Below, piece after piece: positions 29,287-38,178 of a stretch of 64,000 nucleotides of DNA. The notes beneath the pieces are model-generated. The model ran no database searches. It saw only the letters and a program-made list of their open reading frames with translations, and had not been told where the DNA came from. Each line of letters starts with the position of its first letter. The stretch's first letter is position 1. The position numbers and the translations under genes were made by a program. The DNA lies in the NCBI GenBank assembly GCA_009782605.1, contig WRIR01000008.1, positions 21,934 through 85,933 of the forward strand. Reading direction: 5' to 3'. The DNA comes from Eggerthellaceae bacterium. Its GTDB lineage: Bacteria > Actinomycetota > Coriobacteriia > Coriobacteriales > Eggerthellaceae.

Positions 29287-31524
29287 CTAGCGGGGGTTTG
29301 CCGACCGACCCCTCCTTTCGAGCGCCCTCGTGATGAGGGCTTCTGTAACCTGGGGGTTCTTCCCTAAAAGTGGGCCATGGAGGTATGAGCCGAGGACATT
29401 TCTGTAGAACACCCCGTCTATCTTCTCCGTATCGTTGTTCCCGTGGCCGGTCGACGACACGACGCGCCCGAAGGGGCGCAGGCCATCTCCCAGGAAGGTC
29501 CGTCCGGCGTGGTTCTCATACCCGGTGACCGGCTGTGTAGAAAGCTCGGTTTGTAGGCTTATGTCGCCGACGAGGCGGCCCGCCTTCCCCCCGGCATCCG
29601 TGGTCACCATGTCCACCAGCCCCAGGCCCGGGATGGGCCTCCCGCCGACCAGCTGCTCGTGCCCGAGAAGCTGGAAGCCCCCGCAGACCGCCAGGAGCAC
29701 GCCGTCGGCCTCCACGAAGGCGCGCAGCTTCTCGCGTATGCCGAGCAGCTGCTCCGACGCAAACGCCTGTTCGCGGTCAGGGCCGCCGCCTATAAACACG
29801 ATGTCGATGTCGGCGAGGTCGAGAAGGCCGAGGGCCTGGCCCTGGGTGACAGAGACTGCCTCGACGGGGATGCCGCGCCATTCACAGTGCTTCCGCAGAC
29901 AGGTCACGTTGCCTCCATCGCCGTAGAAGTTCAGCAAGTCGGGAAGGAGGTGGGCGATCCTGACGGGCTGCTCGGTGTGGCGGGGGGGCTGCTCGGTGTG
30001 GCGGGGGGGCTGCTCGGTGTGGCGGGGGGAAGGGTGGGTTTCTGTCCCGCTTTGACGAGCCTGCCTGTCTGCCGCCTTGACGAGGCGTGGAGAAGAGGCA
30101 CCGCCCCCGGTGTCACGCCCGCTGTCACGCCGCTCCAAGCGGAGCAAATCTTCCCGGACGGGAGGGAGCGCGGTGTAGTTCGCTATAAGGTAGGCCTGGC
30201 CCTCGAAGGACTGGCCCGCCAGGAGGGCGAGCACGTCCTCGGCGCTGTCGACCAGCTCCGCTTCAAGCCCGGCATATCGCAGGCGGGTCTGCAGGTCTTC
30301 TCTGCGGATGCCTCCCGCAAAGACCGGCAGGGCGGCCTGTTCCCCACTCTCTAAGCGCCGTGCAAGCGCCTCGAAATCAACGTCCCACAGCCACGAGGGA
30401 TCGCGCCCGTCGCCCTCCTTGTCGTTCACGAAGAAGGCGGCCGCAACCGGGCCGGTATCGTGCAGGATAAGGGAGAGGTTCTGGTTGAAGCCCGTCGGGT
30501 TCTTCGCCAGGTTGAGCAGGACCGGCCGCCCTTCGACCGAGAAGCGCTGCAGGCGGCCGTTTTGGGGGTCGAAGGCGTCAAGCGCACCGTGGAAGGCCGC
30601 TTCCGGGCAGCCCAGCAGGCGGGCGAGCGCGAATGCGGCGAGCAGGTTGTAGGCCATGTACTCCCCACTGTAAGCGGCGCTGATGCGCGTGCGGGCGCCC
30701 TGTTCCGCCAAGACCTCGAAGCTCAGCCCTTCGGCGCCCAGACTGATGTCCTGCGCCGCAAAGTCGAGCGGCGGGCGGCCAAAGCCACAGAGCCCGCAGG
30801 CGTACTCGCCCAGGTGCTCGTAGCGGCGGGAAGCATAAGCGAGCATCCCCGAACACATCGGGCACATCTGGTAGAACGGGGCCGGGGACGCCTCCCCGCC
30901 AGAGGTGTGACAGGGGGGGCCGCCGTCACCGTCCCCCTCGCCATCTCCCTCGCCACGCCCCGTCCCGAAGGTCGCCTTCTTGTTCGGCACCCGTGCCGCA
31001 ACAGCGGCGCAGAAGGGGTCGTCGGCGTTGTAGACAAGCACGGTACGCGGCGAGGACTCCAGGGCCGCAACAAGGCTGTCCTGGATAACGCTGACTTCCC
31101 CGACCCGGTCGAGCTGGTCGCGGAAGAGGTTCAAGAGCAGCAGGTAGTCGGGGGCGAGCTGGGGGAGCACTTTTGCCGCCCAGAGCTCGTCGCACTCAAA
31201 CACGCCCCAGTCGGCCTCCTTGCCGTGCAGCAGCGCGGTGGCGATGCCGGAGTCGAGGTTGGCCCCGGTGCGGTTGCAGACCACCGTGCTGCCGGCATGC
31301 TCAAGTGCGTCTGCAACCAGGTTGTTCACGGTCGTCTTCCCATTCGTCCCACACACGACGGCCGAGCCCTTCCGCAACAGCGGCTTGAGGCCAGCAATGA
31401 TGTGCGGGTCTATCAGGAGGGCGGCCTTTCCGGGGAAGTTCGCCGCGGGGCGGCGAAAGACATGCCGGAGGCCCCAGGTGCTCAGTGCGCTTGCCCCGCG
31501 CGCGGCCACCCGTCTCAAGCCCAT
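29287..31524 (-). CDS. MurT-GatD fusion: Mur ligase-like domain (MurT/DUF1727) fused to GatD-like glutamine amidotransferase
   Basis: N-terminal VVCGTNGKTTVNNL, CPMC...CGLC zinc ribbon, LAKNPTGFNQNL; C-terminal LLPDLLNFYGDGGNV, LAVCGGFQLLG (nucleophile Cys), GSYLHGPLLGKNP (His). Confidence 0.92.
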   Translation of the reverse strand: MGLRRVAARGASALSTWGLRHVFRRPAANFPGKAALLIDPHIIAGLKPLLRKGSAVVCGTNGKTTVNNLVADALEHAGSTVVCNRTGANLDSGIATALLHGKEADWGVFECDELWAAKVLPQLAPDYLLLLNLFRDQLDRVGEVSVIQDSLVAALESSPRTVLVYNADDPFCAAVAARVPNKKATFGTGRGEGDGEGDGDGGPPCHTSGGEASPAPFYQMCPMCSGMLAYASRRYEHLGEYACGLCGFGRPPLDFAAQDISLGAEGLSFEVLAEQGARTRISAAYSGEYMAYNLLAAFALARLLGCPEAAFHGALDAFDPQNGRLQRFSVEGRPVLLNLAKNPTGFNQNLSLILHDTGPVAAAFFVNDKEGDGRDPSWLWDVDFEALARRLESGEQAALPVFAGGIRREDLQTRLRYAGLEAELVDSAEDVLALLAGQSFEGQAYLIANYTALPPVREDLLRLERRDSGRDTGGGASSPRLVKAADRQARQSGTETHPSPRHTEQPPRHTEQPPRHTEQPVRIAHLLPDLLNFYGDGGNVTCLRKHCEWRGIPVEAVSVTQGQALGLLDLADIDIVFIGGGPDREQAFASEQLLGIREKLRAFVEADGVLLAVCGGFQLLGHEQLVGGRPIPGLGLVDMVTTDAGGKAGRLVGDISLQTELSTQPVTGYENHAGRTFLGDGLRPFGRVVSSTGHGNNDTEKIDGVFYRNVLGSYLHGPLLGKNPQVTEALITRALERRGRSANPR
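29969..30028. repeat. in-frame 21-bp tandem repeat (3 copies) in the linker of the MurT-GatD fusion
   Basis: CTGCTCGGTGTGGCGGGGGGG x2 plus a third copy with a G6 tract; encodes PRHTEQP units. Confidence 0.92.
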
Positions 31525-31605
31525 GCCCGTCCCCTCCCTTCCTTTCGGGGGAGCCGGAGGGCCCGAGAAGGCCGGGGGTGTGGGAGGGATCCCATCAAGC
31601 TGCCC

Positions 31606-31809
31606 TCACGCGCCGCCTTCTGCCGCGGTCTCGTCAACCGGGATGAACAGGTCGCATTTGCAGATGCCCTCGCTCACGAACTCGTCGCAGGGACACAGGG
31701 ACGTGTCGTCGATGTTCACCCGGCAGGGGCAATGCCCGTTGCGCTTGGAAATCCCCCTGATGATGCCCATCACATAATCGGAATCGGGGTTGATGCGATA
31801 TCCTTTCAT
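31606..31809 (-). CDS. small ferredoxin:thioredoxin reductase catalytic-chain (FTRc)-like protein
   Basis: 67 aa with CPC-x9-CPC-x8-CKC cysteine pattern. Confidence 0.8.
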   Translation of the reverse strand: MKGYRINPDSDYVMGIIRGISKRNGHCPCRVNIDDTSLCPCDEFVSEGICKCDLFIPVDETAAEGGA

Positions 31810-32321
31810 CGTGCTTCCTTTCCTGCCAGGGCCGCCTCGTGTGCGCCGCCCCCGGCCCTTTCTGTCGCCGAGCCTGTTACCCGGGCCTTCTTCGCCGCGG
31901 CCTTCTCGGCCAGGCGCTCGTAACTCACCGCAAGCGTGAGGACGCTGCCTTCCGAGACGATGTCGCCCTCGTCGTCGTAGGCCGCGACATTCCAGAAGGT
32001 CTTGGGGCCTTCCCTCCGGTCGACCTGTGCAACGCCCCGTAGCATGCCGTGGGTGGCGCTTTTGCGGTGGCTGACGTTCACATTGACCCCGAAGACCGTC
32101 TCCTTGCTGGCATCGGCATTGTTCGACGCGCCGTAACTGGCAGCGCTTTCAAGCAGGGCTATCGTGGCGCCGCCGTGCACGACCCTGTCGGGCTGGTACA
32201 GGTCGGCGCTTATCGGCATGTGCATCTCGACGCGCTCCGTGCCCGACTCGATCACCTTGATGCCCAGCAGGCTCATCAACCCGTTCGTCTCGCGCGTCCA
32301 TTCGTTCGTCCACTCGCCCAT
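31806..32321 (-). CDS. PaaI-family hotdog thioesterase
   Basis: DRVVHGGATIALLESAASYGA and ...VNVSHRKSATHG...; overlaps the FTRc ORF by 4 nt. Confidence 0.85.
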   Translation of the reverse strand: MGEWTNEWTRETNGLMSLLGIKVIESGTERVEMHMPISADLYQPDRVVHGGATIALLESAASYGASNNADASKETVFGVNVNVSHRKSATHGMLRGVAQVDRREGPKTFWNVAAYDDEGDIVSEGSVLTLAVSYERLAEKAAAKKARVTGSATERAGGGAHEAALAGKEAR

Positions 32322-32384
32322 AGATTTCCTTTCCTACACGGCCGCAGTCCCCAGGGCCGCAACCATCCCGTGGCCTCGGCGGCC

Positions 32385-33287
32385 TCAGTACAAAACGACC
32401 GCCATGCTCCCGCAGGCCTCGAAAAGGGCGCGGAAGTCCTCGATATCGTGTCTGACATCGCCATGGGTCGGGTCGCTGATAAGAACCTGCCCGGCCCCGC
32501 GGTCGATCCCATAGAGTACCACACAATGCTCCCGCTCGTACCAGTTCCAACCGTCAAGCTCGATGCCGGTGAACCCGGGCATGGTGCCGTCGATCGTCGT
32601 CCAAACCAGCACCGGGTAGCCTTTTTTGGGAAAAAGGAGCAGCTCGTCCCACGGAGTCCCGCTTATGTCGCGGGCCTGGATGTCCGACGACCGGCTTTCC
32701 AGGAAGCGGTTCGCCGCCGCCACGATGCCCGGCGGATACACCGTCATCCCTTCCTCGGTACGGGGATCCCCCACAAAACCGTTGACGAAGTCGTCCTCGG
32801 AGTATGTGAGGAATGAGTCGGCGATGGCCGTCTTCTCAACAGCAAAGCCCATGCTGCGCAGCACTATGGTGAGCGCGACGGACTCGCACCCCGTCGGCAG
32901 CTCCGGGTATTGGTTGACGAACTGCACCCGCTGGGCGTAGGCCGCCACCGGGAAGCGGGGATCCGAGACGGAGAAAGCGCGGCGGTCAGTCAGGACGGCC
33001 TCAAAGGCCTGGGGGCCGAGGATGAGGGCAGGCCCGGCCGGGGGAAGCACTTTTCGCAGGTCGACTGCAGAAAAGAGAGAGGATGCCGAAACGGGGGAGC
33101 CCCAGAAGGGAGGGGCTTCCCCGGCCCTGTCCTCCGCCTCGTGGGCCTGGCCCTGCTGCGGGGCCTCGGCAGGGGCGGCCTCCCGGTCGCGCCACAGGAT
33201 GCTCGGTATGCTCAACGCCACGATGAGGGCGGCGAGGACGACAGCCGCCACGGCGACAGAAGCCTTCTTCTTCTCTCCGTTCGCCAT
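32385..33287 (-). CDS. C39-family (C39_2-like) putative cysteine peptidase, secreted or membrane-anchored
   Basis: N-terminal TM; NQYPELPTGCESVALTIVLRSMGFAVEKT; HCVVLYGID; DPTHGD. Confidence 0.85.
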   Translation of the reverse strand: MANGEKKKASVAVAAVVLAALIVALSIPSILWRDREAAPAEAPQQGQAHEAEDRAGEAPPFWGSPVSASSLFSAVDLRKVLPPAGPALILGPQAFEAVLTDRRAFSVSDPRFPVAAYAQRVQFVNQYPELPTGCESVALTIVLRSMGFAVEKTAIADSFLTYSEDDFVNGFVGDPRTEEGMTVYPPGIVAAANRFLESRSSDIQARDISGTPWDELLLFPKKGYPVLVWTTIDGTMPGFTGIELDGWNWYEREHCVVLYGIDRGAGQVLISDPTHGDVRHDIEDFRALFEACGSMAVVLY

Positions 33288-33299
33288 GCAGGGTCTCGC

Positions 33300-34013
33300 T
33301 TAAAGCCCCAGGGCCTTTTTGAGGGCGGCGACACGGCGGCGGGACACCGGGATCTTCTCGTCGGAGCCGTTCAGGACCAGCAGCAGGGTGCCTCCCGAGA
33401 CCGGCTCGATCTCTTCGACGAGCGAGAGGTTCACCAGATAACCCCGGTGCACCCGGAAGAAGCCGTGCCCGTCGAGGCGCTTCTCCAGCTGCGCCAGGCT
33501 GACCGTTGAAAAGTAGCGGTCGGAGTCGGTCTGCAGGTAAGCATAGTCGTCGCGTGCCATGACGAAGCGTATCTTGTCGATGCCGATAAGTATCTTCTTC
33601 CCGCCCTTTTCCACCGGGATGCGCTCGGCCCGCTGCGCCTTCGCATGGAGCGACACGTGCTCGCGCACCCGTGTGATGGCCTGCGCCAGGCGGTCGGTCT
33701 CGACGGGTTTCACCAGATAGTCGACGGCACTCACCTTGAAGGCGTCGAGAGCGAACTCGCTGTAGGCCGTCACGAACACGACTGCAGGGGGGTACTTCAG
33801 GCGTTGAAGCGCGTCGGCGAGCTGGAGGCCGGTCGCCTCAGGCATGGAGATGTCGAGGAAGACCACGTCGCAAGGATGCTCCTTGAGCCTTTCGATGGCG
33901 TCCCTGACACTTGCCGCCTCCGCAACGATCTCGGTCTGAGCCAGCTCGTCAAGCAGGTACTTCAGTTCCGAGCGCGCAGGGGTCTCGTCATCAACGATGA
34001 TTGTCTTCAGCAT
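33300..34013 (-). CDS. LytTR-family response regulator
   Basis: MLKTIIVDDETPARSELKYLLDE...DVVFLDISMPEATGLQLAD...VFVTAYSEFALDAF and C-terminal LytTR domain (FFRVHRGYLVNLSLVEEIEP). Confidence 0.93.
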   Translation of the reverse strand: MLKTIIVDDETPARSELKYLLDELAQTEIVAEAASVRDAIERLKEHPCDVVFLDISMPEATGLQLADALQRLKYPPAVVFVTAYSEFALDAFKVSAVDYLVKPVETDRLAQAITRVREHVSLHAKAQRAERIPVEKGGKKILIGIDKIRFVMARDDYAYLQTDSDRYFSTVSLAQLEKRLDGHGFFRVHRGYLVNLSLVEEIEPVSGGTLLLVLNGSDEKIPVSRRRVAALKKALGL

Positions 34014-34295
34014 GGTCGCTTTTCCTCCAGGTCGACGTCTTCGGGGCCGCACAGGCCACCGGTAGGGTTTTCTTGGATGTGCCTTGTCAGGCCCCTCAAT
34101 TATAGGGCAAGATTTCCCTCCGCCCAAAAGATTCGCACAAGCGGCACGAGCCGAACCGCACAAACGACATTTCCGATCAACCGCCAATTCCTTGCATGTG
34201 CCGTCATTGGCCTTTAGTGTCGTAAATACTTCATTCGTAAATTCCACTTTTTGGCAATTTATTCGTACATTCTTCGTATGTTGAATGGGGAAACA

Positions 34296-35012
34296 CTATG
34301 CAAGCGCTTCGGCGACTCTCCCCCTTATCGCCGCCTCGAATTTTAGCCATGTCATATCACTGGCCGGTTCAATCATTTTCATTTTTGCAGGATCAACTAA
34401 AGCATAAAAAACGCGGTCATAGACACGCTCGGTCATTAAGCGCCTACATGACACAATGGAGCGTTCAAGGTATCCCGTTTCTTGATATTCACGATCAACA
34501 GGGAAATGGGGCTGTCTAAACTTTGTTGAAGTATGTATTTTTACATCATCTCTAATTACGAATACGTATCCAAGCCACGGTGTTGAATGATTGTATAGGT
34601 CGTATCGGCAGGCAGTTTGAAAATCAAACCCCGATCCTATCGCCTCTTCCGTACGATTGTTCATGTTGTTGCCATATGAGCTCCAAATGGATTTTAATTC
34701 GATTGCGGCTATTAATTTTTCTTCTCGAACAACTACGATATCCCAAGACTTTTCTGGACGAAAAAAACCTGGTAATTCTACTCCTCTTTTTCCAAAATGG
34801 ATTTCTTCCTTATTTATTCCAGAGTCAATGAATACTTGAGCAATCACATCAGCAAGGGCATCTAGATGTCCTCCACTTGTTACTTGGCTCCTGAATCCTT
34901 GATCCATATTGCCGGCTACTTGTTGACGTTTCGCTGCGTCTTCGCGTGATGACTCAATGCCAACAATTGCGTATTCCACAGCTCGTTTAATATCATTTCC
35001 GTTAAACTGCAA
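34296..35012 (-). CDS. PaeR7I/XhoI-family type II restriction endonuclease
   Basis: WDIVVVREEKLIAAIELKSIWSSYGNNMNNRTEEAIGSGFD; likely TTG start at 35012 preceded by AGGGAGAATAAAA; the ORF-track ATG at 35060 gives a longer N-terminus. Confidence 0.87.
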   Translation of the reverse strand: MQFNGNDIKRAVEYAIVGIESSREDAAKRQQVAGNMDQGFRSQVTSGGHLDALADVIAQVFIDSGINKEEIHFGKRGVELPGFFRPEKSWDIVVVREEKLIAAIELKSIWSSYGNNMNNRTEEAIGSGFDFQTACRYDLYNHSTPWLGYVFVIRDDVKIHTSTKFRQPHFPVDREYQETGYLERSIVSCRRLMTERVYDRVFYALVDPAKMKMIEPASDMTWLKFEAAIRGRVAEALA

Positions 35013-36612
35013 TTTTATTCTCCCTGTATCCAAAGGCAATCGAAGCTGCCTCATTAGCAAGACTATAATCCTTATTAACGAATGCCTTTTTCAAGGCGTC
35101 CGCAATATCATTGGCTATAGTGTCTGGGTCAGGAACCCTGATTTTCCTAAGAAATTGCGCTTGGAATCGAAGCGTACCTCCACGCATTTTGACTCCGTAA
35201 GCATCGATGAATAGCTCGCAATAGAAAGACATCAACAACCCGCCAAGCACCAGTAAATCCCATTTTTCTGAGGTGATATAATACAAATTTCCGTGAGGAT
35301 AGTGCTTATCGTCATAATAAGGTTCGAGTCTATAGTGCATATCCTGAATTAAGAGTTTCGGTGTATTTTCGAGTCCGGGACGATAGTTGTCAATGGTTCT
35401 AAACCATGTTCCGGAATTCTTTTTTGCAATATGCCTTTTACCAAGGACAGTGCGATTGTTAGAAAAAAAATCGCATAGTTTTTTGGTATTGGACAAATCC
35501 GAGAGTGAGCCATCTTTGTTCCAAGGACTAACAAGCCACAATGGGTCTGTGTAAACGCTCTCAGTACTTAACTGCCGGGATGTAATCATAGGAATCAAAT
35601 GTTCTGGCTCAACAAGGTCTTTTACCCTAGTAAGAAAGATGCTATCGTTGCCCGTTGCCATTCCAATTCCGACACGTGTTCCTGTTTCTAGGCTTTCGAG
35701 CATTGGAAAATGCTCTTCAAGATCGCATAATAGGGCTTGTTTTTCAGGCAAAAGAAGAGGCCAAGACCCATCTGTAAGTTTCTTTGCTTGGATTTCTCCT
35801 ATACGGCAATTTTGAACACCTTGAAAAACTTTTCGCTCGAAAGCATCGGCCAATTTAACTGCTTCTTTTTCATCAAAATATGAAGTGGCTTCAACATAGA
35901 TGACGTTACCTTGTGTTGCTTTGGATATGGTTGAAATGGCAGGGTAGGCAGAAACATTACTTTCAAAGGCATTAACATCATGCATTGAAATAATTGACTC
36001 AACTGCATAATTTTCAATAATATACTTGCGAAGCTTTTTGCCATATGAATTATGCATCCATCTATCAGCGCAAATAAAGGAAAGTTTGCCGGAAGAATTC
36101 AGCATGGATAAACCTTTTTCATAAAATCCGATGAATAGATCGCTGCCAGGAGTCATTGTCTGACAGTTCATCAGGTATTTTTGCTTCTTTTCTTCATCAA
36201 TGTCGTTCGATCGAAGATATGGTGGATTGCCAACGAGAAAATCTGCGCTGGTAAATTGCGGCATTATTAAAAAATCATCCTGGATAACCCAGCTTTCAAT
36301 CAATTTATTTGAAAGCTGGGAATCGATATTTTCAGAAGTAAGTAAGGCGCTTAGAGATCTCTTTGTGGTGGTTATTGAAGAGGGACAAACGTCGATGGCT
36401 TTTATTGATCCGTGCAAATCATCGAAATTATGACCAAATAGTCTGCATGACTCTATCAGTCGTTTTGCCATCTGTACCACAAAAACGCCAGTTCCGCAGG
36501 AGGGCTCTACTGCAACCCTTCTCGATAAATCGATACGAGAGTCATAACCGCACAAATCGAGCATCAGATTGACGATCCATTCTTTTGTATAAACAACTCC
36601 GTTTTTCTTCAT
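35002..36612 (-). CDS. N6-adenine DNA methyltransferase, cognate of the PaeR7I/XhoI-type endonuclease
   Basis: VAVEPSCGTGVFVVQMAKRL (SAM motif), ADFLVGNPPYLRSND (NPPY motif IV); ATG at 36612 has RBS AGGAAAG. Confidence 0.9.
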   Translation of the reverse strand: MKKNGVVYTKEWIVNLMLDLCGYDSRIDLSRRVAVEPSCGTGVFVVQMAKRLIESCRLFGHNFDDLHGSIKAIDVCPSSITTTKRSLSALLTSENIDSQLSNKLIESWVIQDDFLIMPQFTSADFLVGNPPYLRSNDIDEEKKQKYLMNCQTMTPGSDLFIGFYEKGLSMLNSSGKLSFICADRWMHNSYGKKLRKYIIENYAVESIISMHDVNAFESNVSAYPAISTISKATQGNVIYVEATSYFDEKEAVKLADAFERKVFQGVQNCRIGEIQAKKLTDGSWPLLLPEKQALLCDLEEHFPMLESLETGTRVGIGMATGNDSIFLTRVKDLVEPEHLIPMITSRQLSTESVYTDPLWLVSPWNKDGSLSDLSNTKKLCDFFSNNRTVLGKRHIAKKNSGTWFRTIDNYRPGLENTPKLLIQDMHYRLEPYYDDKHYPHGNLYYITSEKWDLLVLGGLLMSFYCELFIDAYGVKMRGGTLRFQAQFLRKIRVPDPDTIANDIADALKKAFVNKDYSLANEAASIAFGYRENKIAV

Positions 36613-36642
36613 TCGCTTCTTTCCTATATCTTCAAAGACCAC

Positions 36643-36834
36643 CTATATCTTACTCTTCAGATGCCTCTTATTTTGAATTCTTCGTAAACCTTCTACGATA
36701 AACTGAGATGCTAATTCTGCTTGCACGAATATGAGTCTATTCCTTCTCTTCAGGGGCAGCAGGAAAGAGCTGTAGGTCTCCTCCAGTGCCTCTGCTAGTC
36801 CAATAAATGCCGCTGAGATGATCAACACCCTCAA
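36643..36834 (-). CDS. short hypothetical ORF at the edge of the AT-rich island
   Basis: 63 aa ORF only, no recognised family; may be non-coding. Confidence 0.25.
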   Translation of the reverse strand: MRVLIISAAFIGLAEALEETYSSFLLPLKRRNRLIFVQAELASQFIVEGLRRIQNKRHLKSKI

Positions 36835-36863
36835 CTGCTATTCGACAAGTGCCCTACGCCTGC

Positions 36864-38165
36864 TTACGGGCAGCGCAGGGTGAGGGTGACTGTGGTGCCG
36901 ACACCCGGCTGGCTTTCGACCTGCATGGAGGCGTCCGGGCCGAAGTGGCCCTTGATGCGGTCGCTCACGTTGCCGACGGCGATTCCCAGCCCCGTGGTCG
37001 ACTTCGGGTTCAGGATGCTCTCGCAGGTCTCCTTGCTCATCCCGACGCCGTTGTCCCTCACATACACGCGCACGTCCTCGCCCTGCGCCTTCCCCACGAC
37101 CTCGATGTCGAGCTTCCCCGTTGAGGGGAGCGCATGGCGCACGGCGTTCTCGACGAGCGGCTGGATGAGGAAGGGCGGGACCAGCATGTCCTCGACCTCC
37201 GGGTCGACCTCCACCTCGATGCCGACCCGGTCCTCGCCGAAACGGGCGACCTCGAAGGAGAAGTACCGCAGCGTCTGCTCTATCTCGCGCGAGAAGAGGA
37301 TCAGGTCGGCAGAGTCCTCAAGCGTCCTGCGGTAGAAGACGGCGAACTCGCGCAGGAGTATCCGCGCCTTTTCCGGGTCTGTCCGCACGAGCGAGGCAAT
37401 GGTGTTGATAGTGTTGAAGAGAAAGTGCGGGTTGATCTGGCTTTGGAGGGCCTTGAGCTCCATCCGGGTCGCCAGCTTCGTCTGCTGCTCAAGGGCCGAG
37501 GCGGCCATCTGGGTCGACAGCAGCGTGCCGAAGCCCTCGGCGATCGATTTTTGGGCCTCGCTGATGTGCGTGGCCTTGCGGTAGTAGAATTTCAAGGTCC
37601 CCGCGGCGCGCCCGCCGACCGAGAGCGGCACGATGATGGCCGCCTTGATGTTGGCGGACTTCGTGGGGAAGCCGATGTCTTCCGGTGTGGGCAGAATCCT
37701 CATCTGGCCGTCCTCGATGGCCAAGCGCGTCGCCTGGGTGCGGACGGCGCTTCCCGGCGGGCTCGCCTCCCGGTCGGCTCCGGCATACCCGAGGATCTGT
37801 TCCTCGTCGGTGATGGCCACGGCGATGGCGCCGGTCGAAGGCAGGAGCAGGTCGCAAACCTTTTGGGCAGAGTCTATGTCAAGCCCCTCCTTCATGCAGG
37901 CGAGCGTCTGGCTTGCCAGCTTCAGCATCGAGTCGGTCTGGCGGGCCCGGACGCTGTCGGGATCCATAAGGAGGCGCGAGACCAACACCAGCGAAGAGGT
38001 GAAAGCGATGCCTGCCAAGACGATGACGGGCGTGTTGAAGGTAGGCTGGAGCAGCGACCCCAGCAAGACGAAGCCCGAAAGCACCGTCAGGGTGAACATC
38101 AGCATTTCCAGGGTGAAGAAGCGGGGAAGGTGCGACTTGTCCCGCCTTTCCTTTTTCGATGTCAT
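36864..38165 (-). CDS. LytS-type sensor histidine kinase (GAF-like region + His_kinase + HATPase_c)
   Basis: LKALQSQINPHFLFNTINTIASLVRTDPEKARILLREFAVFYRRTLE; IQPLVENAVRHAL; DNGVGM. Confidence 0.93.
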   Translation of the reverse strand: MTSKKERRDKSHLPRFFTLEMLMFTLTVLSGFVLLGSLLQPTFNTPVIVLAGIAFTSSLVLVSRLLMDPDSVRARQTDSMLKLASQTLACMKEGLDIDSAQKVCDLLLPSTGAIAVAITDEEQILGYAGADREASPPGSAVRTQATRLAIEDGQMRILPTPEDIGFPTKSANIKAAIIVPLSVGGRAAGTLKFYYRKATHISEAQKSIAEGFGTLLSTQMAASALEQQTKLATRMELKALQSQINPHFLFNTINTIASLVRTDPEKARILLREFAVFYRRTLEDSADLILFSREIEQTLRYFSFEVARFGEDRVGIEVEVDPEVEDMLVPPFLIQPLVENAVRHALPSTGKLDIEVVGKAQGEDVRVYVRDNGVGMSKETCESILNPKSTTGLGIAVGNVSDRIKGHFGPDASMQVESQPGVGTTVTLTLRCP

Positions 38166-38178
38166 TCTCACACGCCTT

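Noticed and set aside
29969-30028. CRISPR or other array in the MurT-GatD gene
   Set aside because: In-frame head-to-tail 21-bp minisatellite without spacers.
34296-36612. Novel phage-defence island
   Set aside because: The two genes are recognisable as a classical PaeR7I/XhoI-type type II R-M pair; no additional defence gene was seen. The location, not the system, is the unusual part.
34100-36860. Transposon or integrase bringing in the R-M cassette
   Set aside because: No transposase or integrase ORF and no clear flanking duplication was found; only a weak 7-bp TAGGGCA inverted match near the edges, which is not significant.
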